Shown here piece by piece: positions 42,598 to 49,700 of a stretch of 64,000 nt of DNA. A program made the position numbers and the translations under genes. How positions within the stretch are numbered: the first letter of the stretch is position 1; every line of letters begins with the position of its first letter. This stretch comes from Alkalicoccobacillus gibsonii. GTDB lineage: Bacteria; Bacillota; Bacilli; Bacillales; Bacillaceae_D. The DNA lies in assembly GCF_016798245.1 (NCBI RefSeq), contig NZ_JAEUZA010000001.1, forward strand, positions 356,221 through 420,220, read 5' to 3'. The notes under the pieces were generated by a model. That model worked only from the letters and a program-made list of their open reading frames with translations. It had not been told where the DNA came from and did no database searches.

Positions 42598-43235
42598 GTA
42601 GATTTGAAACGTTAATTAGTTCAGGTGTAGTAGCCGTGATTCGGAAACAGCCTAGAGAGAATATTGTTCCTCTAGCAAAGGCACTTGTGAGTGGTGGAGT
42701 GTCCGGACTCGAAGTCACAATGGATTCAGAGGATGCACTCGGTGCCATTGCAGAGCTTCGCACTCAGTTTGGTGATGAGGTTGTGATTGGAGCGGGAACC
42801 GTACTTGATGCTGAGCAAGCAGTAGCTGCAATTCAAGCTGGCGCTGAATTTATCTTTGCTCCGATCCTACACGAGCCAACCATTCGTGCAGCAAAACGCC
42901 ATGGAAAGATTATGATTCCAGGAATCTTTACACCAACAGAAGCTCAACAGGCAGTTGAATGGGGGGCAGATATGGTCAAGGCTTTCCCTGCAGACGTATT
43001 AGGGCCAGCTTTCATCAAAGCGGTGAAAGGACCTCTATCCCACATTAAAATCATGCCGACTGGTGGAGTGGACTTAGAAACAATTGATGGATTTATCAAA
43101 GCCGGTGCATTAGCCGTTGGAGCCGGTGGACCACTTCTACGTAAAGACTTAATCGAAGCCGAAGACTGGTCAGGACTAGAGCAGCACGCCGCAGCATTTG
43201 TTAGCCAGGCGAAGAAAAGCTTAGCAGGAAACTAA
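42594..43235 (+). CDS. kdgA: KDPG/KHG aldolase
   Basis: This 213-residue class I aldolase has the Schiff-base Lys in WGADMVKAFPADVLGP, the catalytic Glu in SGLEVTMDSEDALG, and GAGTVLD and MPTGGVDLE motifs. It splits KDPG to pyruvate and glyceraldehyde-3-phosphate, the last step of the operon. The ATGA overlap couples it to kdgK. Confidence 0.95.
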   Translation: MSRFETLISSGVVAVIRKQPRENIVPLAKALVSGGVSGLEVTMDSEDALGAIAELRTQFGDEVVIGAGTVLDAEQAVAAIQAGAEFIFAPILHEPTIRAAKRHGKIMIPGIFTPTEAQQAVEWGADMVKAFPADVLGPAFIKAVKGPLSHIKIMPTGGVDLETIDGFIKAGALAVGAGGPLLRKDLIEAEDWSGLEQHAAAFVSQAKKSLAGN

Positions 43236-43244
43236 TCACATTTG

Positions 43245-43287
43245 AATCTCTTATCTACTTTATGTGGGTAAGGGATTTATTCTTTTA
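43245..43287 (+). terminator. terminator of the uronate operon
   Basis: AATC-CTTA arms pair with TAAG-GATT with internal mismatches, followed by a T-rich stretch. Confidence 0.5.
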
Positions 43288-43316
43288 AAAAAAAGCTGCC
43301 CACTAAGGACAGCTTT
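43285..43316 (-). terminator. terminator of the Cys/His-rich gene
   Basis: Minus strand: AAAGCTGTCC and GGGCAGCTTT form a near-perfect stem followed by a T run. Confidence 0.75.
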
Positions 43317-43323
43317 CAATTAG

Positions 43324-43653
43324 CTATTTCTTTCGACACTCACATGAGTCGCCACAGAAATCGCGTTTTTCACAATGCTTAGGTTTCTCATCGTGTTTGT
43401 CACACTTCTTATGCTCGTGTTTATCGCATTTTTTATCTTCATGTTTATCGCACTTTTTGTGCTCGTCTTTGTGACCTTTTTTATCTTCGTGTTTATCACA
43501 CTTGTCATGCTTATCGTGATGCTTGCCGCATGAGCATGAATCAGACTCTTTATCTTCCTTGTCATGCTTTTTCTTCTTGTCCCACTTCTTATCGTGATCG
43601 TCGTGATGTTCTTTACGTTTAGGCTTACCAAACATAAAATGATCCCAGTTCAT
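43324..43653 (-). CDS. Lys/Asp/His/Cys-rich repeat protein, possible metal binder
   Basis: A 109-residue, extremely hydrophilic protein made of short repeats of the type KCDKHEDKK and DKHEHKK, with 11 cysteines and many histidines. It ends FCGDSCECRKK. The opening MNWDHFMFGKPKRK is not repetitive. The ATG has a very good AAAGGGGTG, so it is expressed. The repeat period is about 9 residues, with C, H and acidic residues in fixed places. A spore-coat or metal-sequestering role is possible. No family recognised. A frame at 43320-43631 on the same strand is its shadow. Confidence 0.75.
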   Translation of the reverse strand: MNWDHFMFGKPKRKEHHDDHDKKWDKKKKHDKEDKESDSCSCGKHHDKHDKCDKHEDKKGHKDEHKKCDKHEDKKCDKHEHKKCDKHDEKPKHCEKRDFCGDSCECRKK

Positions 43654-43736
43654 TCAATTCACCCCTTTTAAAAAACTATCTTGCACCATATTGTATGAAT
43701 CATTTTACAAATGGTTTGGGGAAGTGACTGATTGGA

Positions 43737-44402
43737 CTAGCGAAAGTATTGAAATTGGTCAATTTCATTAAAATGAATGTGTCCAATGCCCTTAATACTT
43801 AGACGAACAGGGTAGAAAACAGCCTCTTTCTCTGAGAAGAACCAGACTCTATGTTTCTTCACAAGAATAAACAACCCATTCACATCACCAAGAGGGGAGA
43901 AGTACTCATTCCCTTCACGAGCATTCGGAACACCAAGATGATTTAAACCATGGGCAAGAGTTTTGACTTGATTGGATACAATACCGATCTCACTAATGTT
44001 TATCACACTTCTAGCGTTAAAATGTGAATTCTTTTGTATCGTTTGGTCTTCATTTCTGGCAATGAACTCAACGATATTCCCAGCTGGATCAGTAAAATAA
44101 AGAGCACGAGCATCCCAATTTTTAAAATATACCTCATCACTTTCTTCATGCTTGTTTAAGTTAACGAGTGACTGAACCCATCGCTTAGCTTCTGAAAATT
44201 GATCTCGTGGAATATTCATTGCAAAATGATAAAATGGCTTGCTTTCAGAGAATGAGTGATTAAATTCAAGAGTTGTGTAGCCAATTTGTACTTTAAAGGA
44301 TGAGGTGTTCTCTTCAGTTAAAGCGAATTGTAATGTCTCTGAGTAGAACGCTTTTAACGTCTCTAACTGGTCTGTTAATAAAACTAAGTGCGTTATTTTC
44401 AT
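43737..44402 (-). CDS. VOC (glyoxalase/dioxygenase fold) protein, two modules
   Basis: This 221-residue protein has two vicinal-oxygen-chelate modules: KITHLVLLTDQLETLKAFYS at the start and SVINISEIGIVSNQVKTLAH in the middle. ALYFTDPAGNIVEFIAR is the classic VOC strand pair with a metal-site Glu, resembling CppA-like proteins. The substrate is unknown. The start at 44402 is taken because AAGGAG lies 9 nt upstream; the longer frame has no such site. Confidence 0.8.
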   Translation of the reverse strand: MKITHLVLLTDQLETLKAFYSETLQFALTEENTSSFKVQIGYTTLEFNHSFSESKPFYHFAMNIPRDQFSEAKRWVQSLVNLNKHEESDEVYFKNWDARALYFTDPAGNIVEFIARNEDQTIQKNSHFNARSVINISEIGIVSNQVKTLAHGLNHLGVPNAREGNEYFSPLGDVNGLFILVKKHRVWFFSEKEAVFYPVRLSIKGIGHIHFNEIDQFQYFR

Positions 44403-44502
44403 ATGTAAAAACTCCTTAAGGTTGATAGCTTTTACTTTATACGTAAAAGCAGATACAGCCATCGGTCATCTTAAGGAATGTATCTACAACTTTAGTCTGA
44501 AG

Positions 44503-44526
44503 AAAAAAAAGGAAAGACCTTCCTTT
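44503..44526 (-). terminator. minus-strand terminator hairpin upstream of the VOC gene
   Basis: Minus strand: AAAGGAA, 5-nt loop, TTCCTTT, then a T run. It lies about 100 nt in front of the VOC start, so it is either an attenuator or the end of an antisense transcript across the adjacent RNA. Confidence 0.5.
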
Positions 44527-44555
44527 GCACTTGTAGTAAAATTGTTAACATACAG

Positions 44556-44750
44556 GCCTCTGTAGCTCTAGAAGGGAAGAGCGCCGGAAAACAATGTGTA
44601 ACCGGGTCGCAAGGTAAGGGTTTCAGAAGCACCGAAAAGCAAATCAGCTGAGGCAGGTGAAACTCCTAGCCGGTGAAAGTCCGTAGGGAAGCGTGTTCCC
44701 CCTAGCCTATGCTTACGAAAGGAGTGCGGGTTCGAATCCCGCCAGAGGCA
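44556..44750 (+). ncRNA. structured RNA with tRNA-like ends (interrupted tRNA or raiA-like RNA)
   Basis: GCCTCTG (44556-44562) pairs perfectly with CAGAGGC (44743-44749), followed by an unpaired A. A D-arm follows (GCTC/GAGC, 44565-44582, 10-nt loop containing GGG). A T-arm GCGGG-TTCGAAT-CCCGC occupies 44726-44742. Between them lie 143 nt instead of about 23, with further helices: CCGG 44584/44602, CACCG 44630 with CGGTG 44671, GGCAGG 44652 with CCTaGCC 44665, TAGGGAA 44684 with the TTCCC-CCTA side at 44696. No CCA is encoded and no anticodon stem can be drawn. It ends 27 nt before a lipoprotein gene. A raiA-type RNA (about 200 nt, Firmicutes) is an alternative I cannot check. Confidence 0.6.
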
Positions 44751-44777
44751 TATCCATCTAGAAGGTAGGAAACTATT

Positions 44778-45359
44778 TTGGAAAAGAAGATCATTGGTAT
44801 TGCAATCGTTTTATTTCTGTTAACTGGCTGTGTTCGTAATGCTGATGTTGAACAAGTTGATCAAAAAAAGATTGATAGTACAGAAGAATCTGCTGTAACG
44901 GAAGAAGAAACAGTAACAGAAGAAACATTCGTTTTAGAAGAGACTACAACAGAGGAAAAAACTGAGGCAACGAACATTGCATTTGACATAGATCCATTAG
45001 TATTCGATGAGTTCACAGTTGAAATGAATTATGTGGAATTGTATCAGAAAGATGGAAAAGAGTATGCTGATGTTTCATTCACTTGGTTAAATCAAGCAGG
45101 TGATGGTGCTAAGAAGTTTATGTCACAATCTTTAGTATCTCTATATCAAAATCACACGGATCTTGATGAAATAACAGGAGATTGGGATATTGAGAACTCA
45201 AACAGTAGTAGCCTTTACTACGACAATGCAGAGAATGGTGAAGTAAATATCTTTTTAACTTATGAACTTGAAAATAAAGAAGACAATTTGAGGATATTAT
45301 TTATGCCTATTAATGAGCTAGATGAGGAAGCTCAACAAATTGATTTCAATATAAAGTAA
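44778..45359 (+). CDS. lipoprotein of unknown function
   Basis: A 193-residue lipoprotein with lipobox LTGC (Cys about 18). An acidic Thr/Glu-rich tether (about 22-70) precedes a globular beta-rich domain (VEMNYVELYQKDGKEYADVS). It starts at TTG with a mediocre GGTAGG. It sits directly downstream of the structured RNA and may be on the same transcript. The domain organisation suggests a cell-surface binding module; no family recognised. Confidence 0.7.
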   Translation: MEKKIIGIAIVLFLLTGCVRNADVEQVDQKKIDSTEESAVTEEETVTEETFVLEETTTEEKTEATNIAFDIDPLVFDEFTVEMNYVELYQKDGKEYADVSFTWLNQAGDGAKKFMSQSLVSLYQNHTDLDEITGDWDIENSNSSSLYYDNAENGEVNIFLTYELENKEDNLRILFMPINELDEEAQQIDFNIK

Positions 45360-45443
45360 AATTAAAAAACGTCTGTCGATTGGGTATTCGTCTTTTAATT
45401 TCCCCATGAACTAATTCTTCTTAAATTTAAGTATTTTCTTATC

Positions 45444-45962
45444 TTAATGATCTCTCACCACAAACGTTCTCATCAAAAGGTCATACATTGATTGCTTCTT
45501 TTTTGTGAAGAGCGCGGTACCGATGTAAAGAAACATCACTGCATAGATCAGAATTTCGATTAGGGTATAAGGTAATGGTACTGAACCCTCGCCAATATAC
45601 ACAAGTCGGTACACTAGAAAGTGGGAGAGCTCCCATGGTAGAAACTTTATGATTGTGCGAATGGTTAATCTGAAAATGGAGACGGATTTTCCGTGTCTAT
45701 CCACCAAACGAATGTTAGCTTTCTTTTTTCCAAACGATTGTCCAAAGAGGGTTGAATCACTTAGAATAAAGTAAAGTGAGATTGGTAGGGTCACCATCAG
45801 AAATCCAGTTAATTGTGCAATAACTAAAGAACCTGCAAAAAAGGTTTGTAGCGAAGGAAAAACAAACAGATTAACGACAGCAAGTAGGGCGAGGTAGCAA
45901 ATGATTAAAATATAATCGTACATAAATGCTTTAAGTCGAATGAAAAAAGAAGCATAGGTCAC
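45444..45962 (-). CDS. RDD-family membrane protein
   Basis: An RDD protein of about 172 residues: YASFFIRLKAFMYDYILI carries the Arg and Asp of the name, SFGKKKANIRLVDRHG lies in the loop, and four helices are predicted. A GTG at 45962 (GGTGG 5 nt upstream) gives the usual short N-terminus; a TTG at 45998 has no ribosome site. RDD proteins have been linked to ion or sodium-proton exchange in some alkaliphiles, but the function here is open. Confidence 0.72.
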   Translation of the reverse strand: MTYASFFIRLKAFMYDYILIICYLALLAVVNLFVFPSLQTFFAGSLVIAQLTGFLMVTLPISLYFILSDSTLFGQSFGKKKANIRLVDRHGKSVSIFRLTIRTIIKFLPWELSHFLVYRLVYIGEGSVPLPYTLIEILIYAVMFLYIGTALFTKKKQSMYDLLMRTFVVRDH

Positions 45963-46063
45963 ATGGACCACCACCATTCTATTTTCTAGTTTTATCAATG
46001 CACATTATCTTTTATCCTACCACATTAATTTCCTAATGAATTGACTAAAATGCAGGAGGAACT

Positions 46064-46966
46064 ATGTCTACACTGAAAGCTTATCTCTATACGATTTTGG
46101 GAGCTTCCTGCTGGGGACTGATTGGACTTTTTGTCGATCCGCTGTACCAGGAAGGATTTACGCCTTGGGAAGTGGTGGCGATTCGTGGGATTTTTACGTT
46201 TGTCATCCTATTTCTTTTTATGAGCATATGGTTTAAAAATCAATTAAGAACAAGAGCGCGAGATCATTTGATCTTTGCTGCTTCAGGTATTTGCAGCATT
46301 GCGTTTTTTAATTACTTTTACTTTGAGGTTTTTGCACAGTCAAATCTGTCCCTCGCAGTAACACTTTTATATACAGGACCTATGTTTGTAGCACTGCTTT
46401 CAAGAGTTTTCTTTAAAGAGATGCTTACGCCTTATAAAATAACGGCTCTTGTATTGTCATTAATTGGATGTGCGTTTGTTGTACAGCTTCTGCCGTTTGG
46501 TACGTCAAGCATACCTGGGTCGGTTATTATTATGGGAGTTCTATCAGGTTTTTTCTATGCATTGTATAGCATTTTTACCAAACCGATTACGAGTAGATAT
46601 TCTCCGTTAACGATCACAACATACACTTTCTTATATACAAGTGTATTTATGCTTTTGGCCAGTCCCATTACTGAAAAGGCATCTTTGTTCACATCATCGT
46701 CTGTTCTAATACCGGCTTTGTTATTGGCGCTTGTTTCAACAGTAGGAGGCTATGTTTTCTATACTACAGGTTTAAAACATCTAGAGGCGAGCAAGGCATC
46801 GATTCTTGCAACGATTGAACCCGTTGTTGCCGTCATCTCTAGTGTATTGTTTTTAAATGATGTCTTAGATGGTTGGCAGCTTGTTGGTATTCTTGCTGTT
46901 TTGTATTCTGCTATACTAGTTTCAAAGCGAGGACGTACTAAAAGGCGAGCAAGACATGTTGCCTAG
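46064..46966 (+). CDS. EamA/DMT-family transporter
   Basis: A 300-residue protein with ten membrane helices in two EamA repeats (GASCWGLIGLFVDPLY at the start of repeat 1, GVLSGFFYALYSIFTKPI at repeat 2; ending with EASKASILATIEPVVAVISS). A metabolite exporter or permease of unknown substrate. GGAGGA precedes the ATG. Confidence 0.88.
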   Translation: MSTLKAYLYTILGASCWGLIGLFVDPLYQEGFTPWEVVAIRGIFTFVILFLFMSIWFKNQLRTRARDHLIFAASGICSIAFFNYFYFEVFAQSNLSLAVTLLYTGPMFVALLSRVFFKEMLTPYKITALVLSLIGCAFVVQLLPFGTSSIPGSVIIMGVLSGFFYALYSIFTKPITSRYSPLTITTYTFLYTSVFMLLASPITEKASLFTSSSVLIPALLLALVSTVGGYVFYTTGLKHLEASKASILATIEPVVAVISSVLFLNDVLDGWQLVGILAVLYSAILVSKRGRTKRRARHVA

Positions 46967-46986
46967 AAAAAGGAAGGTTATTTAAT

Positions 46987-47436
46987 ATGAATGAATTGAC
47001 AGATCTTCATGAACATATTTTGAGCGGAAATGTTTCGGAGGCTTTAGAGTTCTATCAAAACATGGACTTTAAACCGTTTTATGATTCAATACTATTTGAA
47101 GCATTTGAACAACCGTCCATCTGTTATTATACCTTTGTTTTGTGCTTACTTTCAGAAGACGAAACTGTATCCCTTCATTCCCTAGCTACTAAGCTTCTTA
47201 TTCATCCACTTTGTCATATGGAAGGGGCTTACTTTTCAGCTCTTTACCATGTTAGAAGATCTTTAGAATTAACTTCTTATCAAAGCATTGAGGACTTAGA
47301 GATGTTGCTTTTCTTATCGGAAGTCCCAGATCAGGTTGTCTCCATTGAAGAAGCAACTGATGCTGCTTATAAGATCATAGCGCTCGACCCTACAAACCAA
47401 ACTACTAAAGAATTTATGAAAAAAATCAAGAAGTGA
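46987..47436 (+). CDS. hypothetical helical protein
   Basis: A 149-residue, all-helical, acidic protein without signal or membrane segments. The length and helix pattern (helix pairs with periodic Leu/Tyr, ending in VSIEEATDAAYKIIALDP) recall TPR or HEAT-like repeats. A moderate AAGGAAGG lies upstream. It follows the EamA gene by 20 nt, probably co-transcribed. No family recognised. Confidence 0.6.
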   Translation: MNELTDLHEHILSGNVSEALEFYQNMDFKPFYDSILFEAFEQPSICYYTFVLCLLSEDETVSLHSLATKLLIHPLCHMEGAYFSALYHVRRSLELTSYQSIEDLEMLLFLSEVPDQVVSIEEATDAAYKIIALDPTNQTTKEFMKKIKK

Positions 47437-47485
47437 ATGAGAATCCCGCGTAAGTAAATGAATCTTTTGAAAAAGGAGCGATACC

Positions 47486-48268
47486 ATGATTAAAACTGGA
47501 ATGTGTTCGGTCACATTTCGAGAGGAATCAGTGGATCAGGTGATCAAATGGACAAAAGAGTCAGGTCTTGATGGAATTGAGTGGGGAGCAGATATTCATC
47601 TGATTCCGGGCGACCTTGAACAGGCAGTAGACATTGCAGTTAAAACTCAGAAGGTAGGTCTAGAAGTGATGTCCTATGGATCTTATTACAGGGCAGGGGC
47701 TACGCAACATGACTATCCCTTTACTTCCATACTTCAAACTGCCAAAAAGCTCGGTGCACCTTCTATTCGAATTTGGGCTGGTGAAGCGGGGTCTGACGAA
47801 GTAACGATGTCTGAACGAAAGCAGGTAGTGGAAGACATTCAAGCCGTGGCAACACTTGCTAGTGAGGTTGGTATTGAGGTTCATCTTGAATATCATGGAG
47901 GTACGTTAACAGATACGAGCGATAGTGCAAAAAGGTTAATGGAAGAAGTTAATCATTCCAATGTCGCGCTCTACTGGCAACCAGCAGTCGGTCTTAGTGT
48001 GGAGGAACGTTTAGCAACCATTCAAGATGTTAAACCATTTATAAGGCATGTGCATGTGTTTCATTGGCAGGAGTATGATCGATTGGCATTGTCTGAAGGC
48101 GTGAACGATTGGGAGCTTTATCTTGATCAGCTTTTACTAGAGGATCAATTGTTAAATCAACACTTTTTACTGGAATTTGTAAAGGATGAGGATCCGGCTC
48201 AATTTAAACAGGATGCACATATATTAACTGATCTTATTACTCAACTGAAAAAGAGAGTGCTCTTATGA
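47486..48268 (+). CDS. TIM-barrel sugar-phosphate isomerase/epimerase-like protein
   Basis: This 260-residue AP-endonuclease-2-fold protein shows SGLDGIEWGADIHL, LEYHGGTLTDTSDSAKRLM and HVHVFHWQE, where metal-binding Glu and His are expected. Related to IolE/IolH-type isomerases of uncertain substrate. AAAGGAGCG precedes the ATG. The following nucleotidyltransferase gene overlaps by 4 nt. Confidence 0.8.
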   Translation: MIKTGMCSVTFREESVDQVIKWTKESGLDGIEWGADIHLIPGDLEQAVDIAVKTQKVGLEVMSYGSYYRAGATQHDYPFTSILQTAKKLGAPSIRIWAGEAGSDEVTMSERKQVVEDIQAVATLASEVGIEVHLEYHGGTLTDTSDSAKRLMEEVNHSNVALYWQPAVGLSVEERLATIQDVKPFIRHVHVFHWQEYDRLALSEGVNDWELYLDQLLLEDQLLNQHFLLEFVKDEDPAQFKQDAHILTDLITQLKKRVLL

Positions 48269-48996
48269 AGAAGGATCTTACTAACCGACTATCACCTATG
48301 CAAGCAGCAAAATTATTTGTATCCGAACATTTCTCAGATTGTAATGGAGCAATACTCGCTGGAAGTGTGGTGCGCGGTGAAGCAACGGAAACCTCAGATT
48401 TGGATCTTATCATTTTTGATGAAAGCCAATCTTCTTCATTTAGAGAGTCGTTTGTTAAATATGATTGGCCAATTGAAATCTTCGTTCATAACCTTACATC
48501 ATATAAGACTTTTTTCAAATTGGATTTTGACCAAGCGACGCCTTCAATGCAACGCATGGTTTCAGAAGGGCTAATAATAAAGGACACTGGAATAATCTCT
48601 TCTATAAAACAAGAAGCAAATGATCAATTATTGAAAGGACCTGAGCCATGGTCTGATGAAAAAATACGAGAAAAACGGTATTTCATCACAGATACATTAG
48701 ACGACTTTATTGGAAGTGTCGATAAATCAGAGTCCATTTGTTGTGCAAATACACTTTTTGAATTAGTCGCTAATTTTGTATTACGGACAAGTCGTCATTG
48801 GACTGGTACATCAAAGTGGCTCATCCGCTCATTAAGATAGTACGATGCAGATTTCTCGAAGCGATATGTAGAAGCATTTAATCAATTTTATAAATACGGG
48901 CATAAAAACCAAGTAGTTGAATTAGTTGATGATGTACTTAAACCGTTTGGAGGACGTTACTTTAATGGATTTTCGTTAGGGAAGAAAAATGTATAA
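48265..48996 (+). pseudogene. nucleotidyltransferase-domain protein interrupted by an in-frame TAG
   Basis: The N-terminal part shows the Pol beta/KNTase motif GAILAGSVVRGEATETSDLD with the metal-binding Asp pair. A TAG at 48838-48840 stops it after 191 residues, but the same frame continues for 51 sense codons (YDADFSKRYVEAFNQFYKYG onwards) to a TAA at 48994-48996. Protein-like composition on both sides shows a single nonsense mutation or sequencing error. The N-terminal fragment could still be made. Confidence 0.8.
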
Positions 48997-49030
48997 AAAA
49001 GAAGTGAGCCACATCGCTCACTTCTTTTTT
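48995..49030. terminator. bidirectional terminator before ydaT
   Basis: A perfect 15-bp stem AAAAAAGAAGTGAGC with its complement encloses a 6-nt loop. Confidence 0.92.
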
Positions 49031-49481
49031 ATTGTTCAAATTGGATTTTCTCGTCCACACTGCCATCCTGCTTATGAATAATAAGCTGCGTTCCTTTATT
49101 TTTTGCAATTTCCTTGCCACGTTTGACCGCTTCTGCTTTCGTTTCCATCACATCTGAAGGACGGTCAGCATCCTCAGATTGAACGGCCCAGCCTCCATCT
49201 GGATGAGGAGTGACAAATTGTGGCTTCTCATTCAGTTCGGGTCGCGAGGAACTTGAACGGTCATTTGAAGGCTTCACTTGTCCGTTATCTAAAAACGATT
49301 GGATCTCTTTTTCACTCGAATTTGAATGCCATTCTTTTGCTTGTTTTGTTGCGATAGGAAGGGCATCTCCTTCTTTATATCCATCATCAATCATACTATT
49401 TGCAATCTCAATTGCTTTTTTTCTTGTCGCTTTATTTAGGTTTTTTAATGAATCTGGATAATCATTTAGTGTCCAAGGCAT
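49029..49481 (-). CDS. ydaT: YdaT-like stress protein (ChaB-like plus DUF2188)
   Basis: This 150-residue protein begins MPWTLNDYPDSLKNLNKATR and has ALPIATKQAKEWH (ChaB-like region). It ends with a DUF2188 domain (VTPHPDGGWAVQSEDADRPS, TKAEAVKRGKEIAKNKGTQL). It matches B. subtilis YdaT in length (151 aa) and layout. The molecular role is unknown; general-stress expression is supported by the SigB-like promoter. Confidence 0.88.
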   Translation of the reverse strand: MPWTLNDYPDSLKNLNKATRKKAIEIANSMIDDGYKEGDALPIATKQAKEWHSNSSEKEIQSFLDNGQVKPSNDRSSSSRPELNEKPQFVTPHPDGGWAVQSEDADRPSDVMETKAEAVKRGKEIAKNKGTQLIIHKQDGSVDEKIQFEQ

Positions 49482-49511
49482 TTTTATCTCCTTCTTTCAT
49501 GTTTTAGATCT

Positions 49512-49539
49512 ATTTCCGCATTCTCAATCACTCAAACCT
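49512..49539 (-). promoter_or_regulatory. SigB-type promoter of ydaT
   Basis: Minus strand: AGGTTTGA (49539-49532) matches the SigB -35 fully; 14 nt later GGAAAT (49517-49512) matches GGGTAT at 4 of 6 positions. Confidence 0.6.
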
Positions 49540-49605
49540 TATCCATCCCTTTATCCATGTAACGCACCAAAACAATACGATTATCGCAGATTAGGTTAAA
49601 AACTA

Positions 49606-49657
49606 TGTCACGTTTTATCACATAAATCACCAAGTATGAAAAAAGGCTCGTTATGAT
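49606..49657 (+). promoter_or_regulatory. TnrA box and promoter of the nitrate operon
   Basis: TGTCACGTTTTATCACA (49606-49622) fits TGTNANAWWWTMTNACA with one mismatch (G for A at position 7). TATGAT (49652-49657) is a good -10. The box centre is about 50 bp upstream of the predicted start, the known TnrA activation geometry. Confidence 0.78.
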
Positions 49658-49700
49658 GATAGAAGATTAAATGAATTCTGAAAAATTGAGGGGTTTGTAG

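Noticed and set aside
43320-43631. 103-residue frame on the minus strand inside the Cys/His-rich gene
   Set aside because: A low-complexity shadow of the repeat gene in another frame, with no ribosome site of its own.
44556-44750. Ordinary tRNA gene or group I intron-bearing tRNA
   Set aside because: No anticodon stem can be formed, the insert (~120 nt) is smaller than known group I introns, and no P7-type core sequence was recognised. Left as an unclassified structured RNA.
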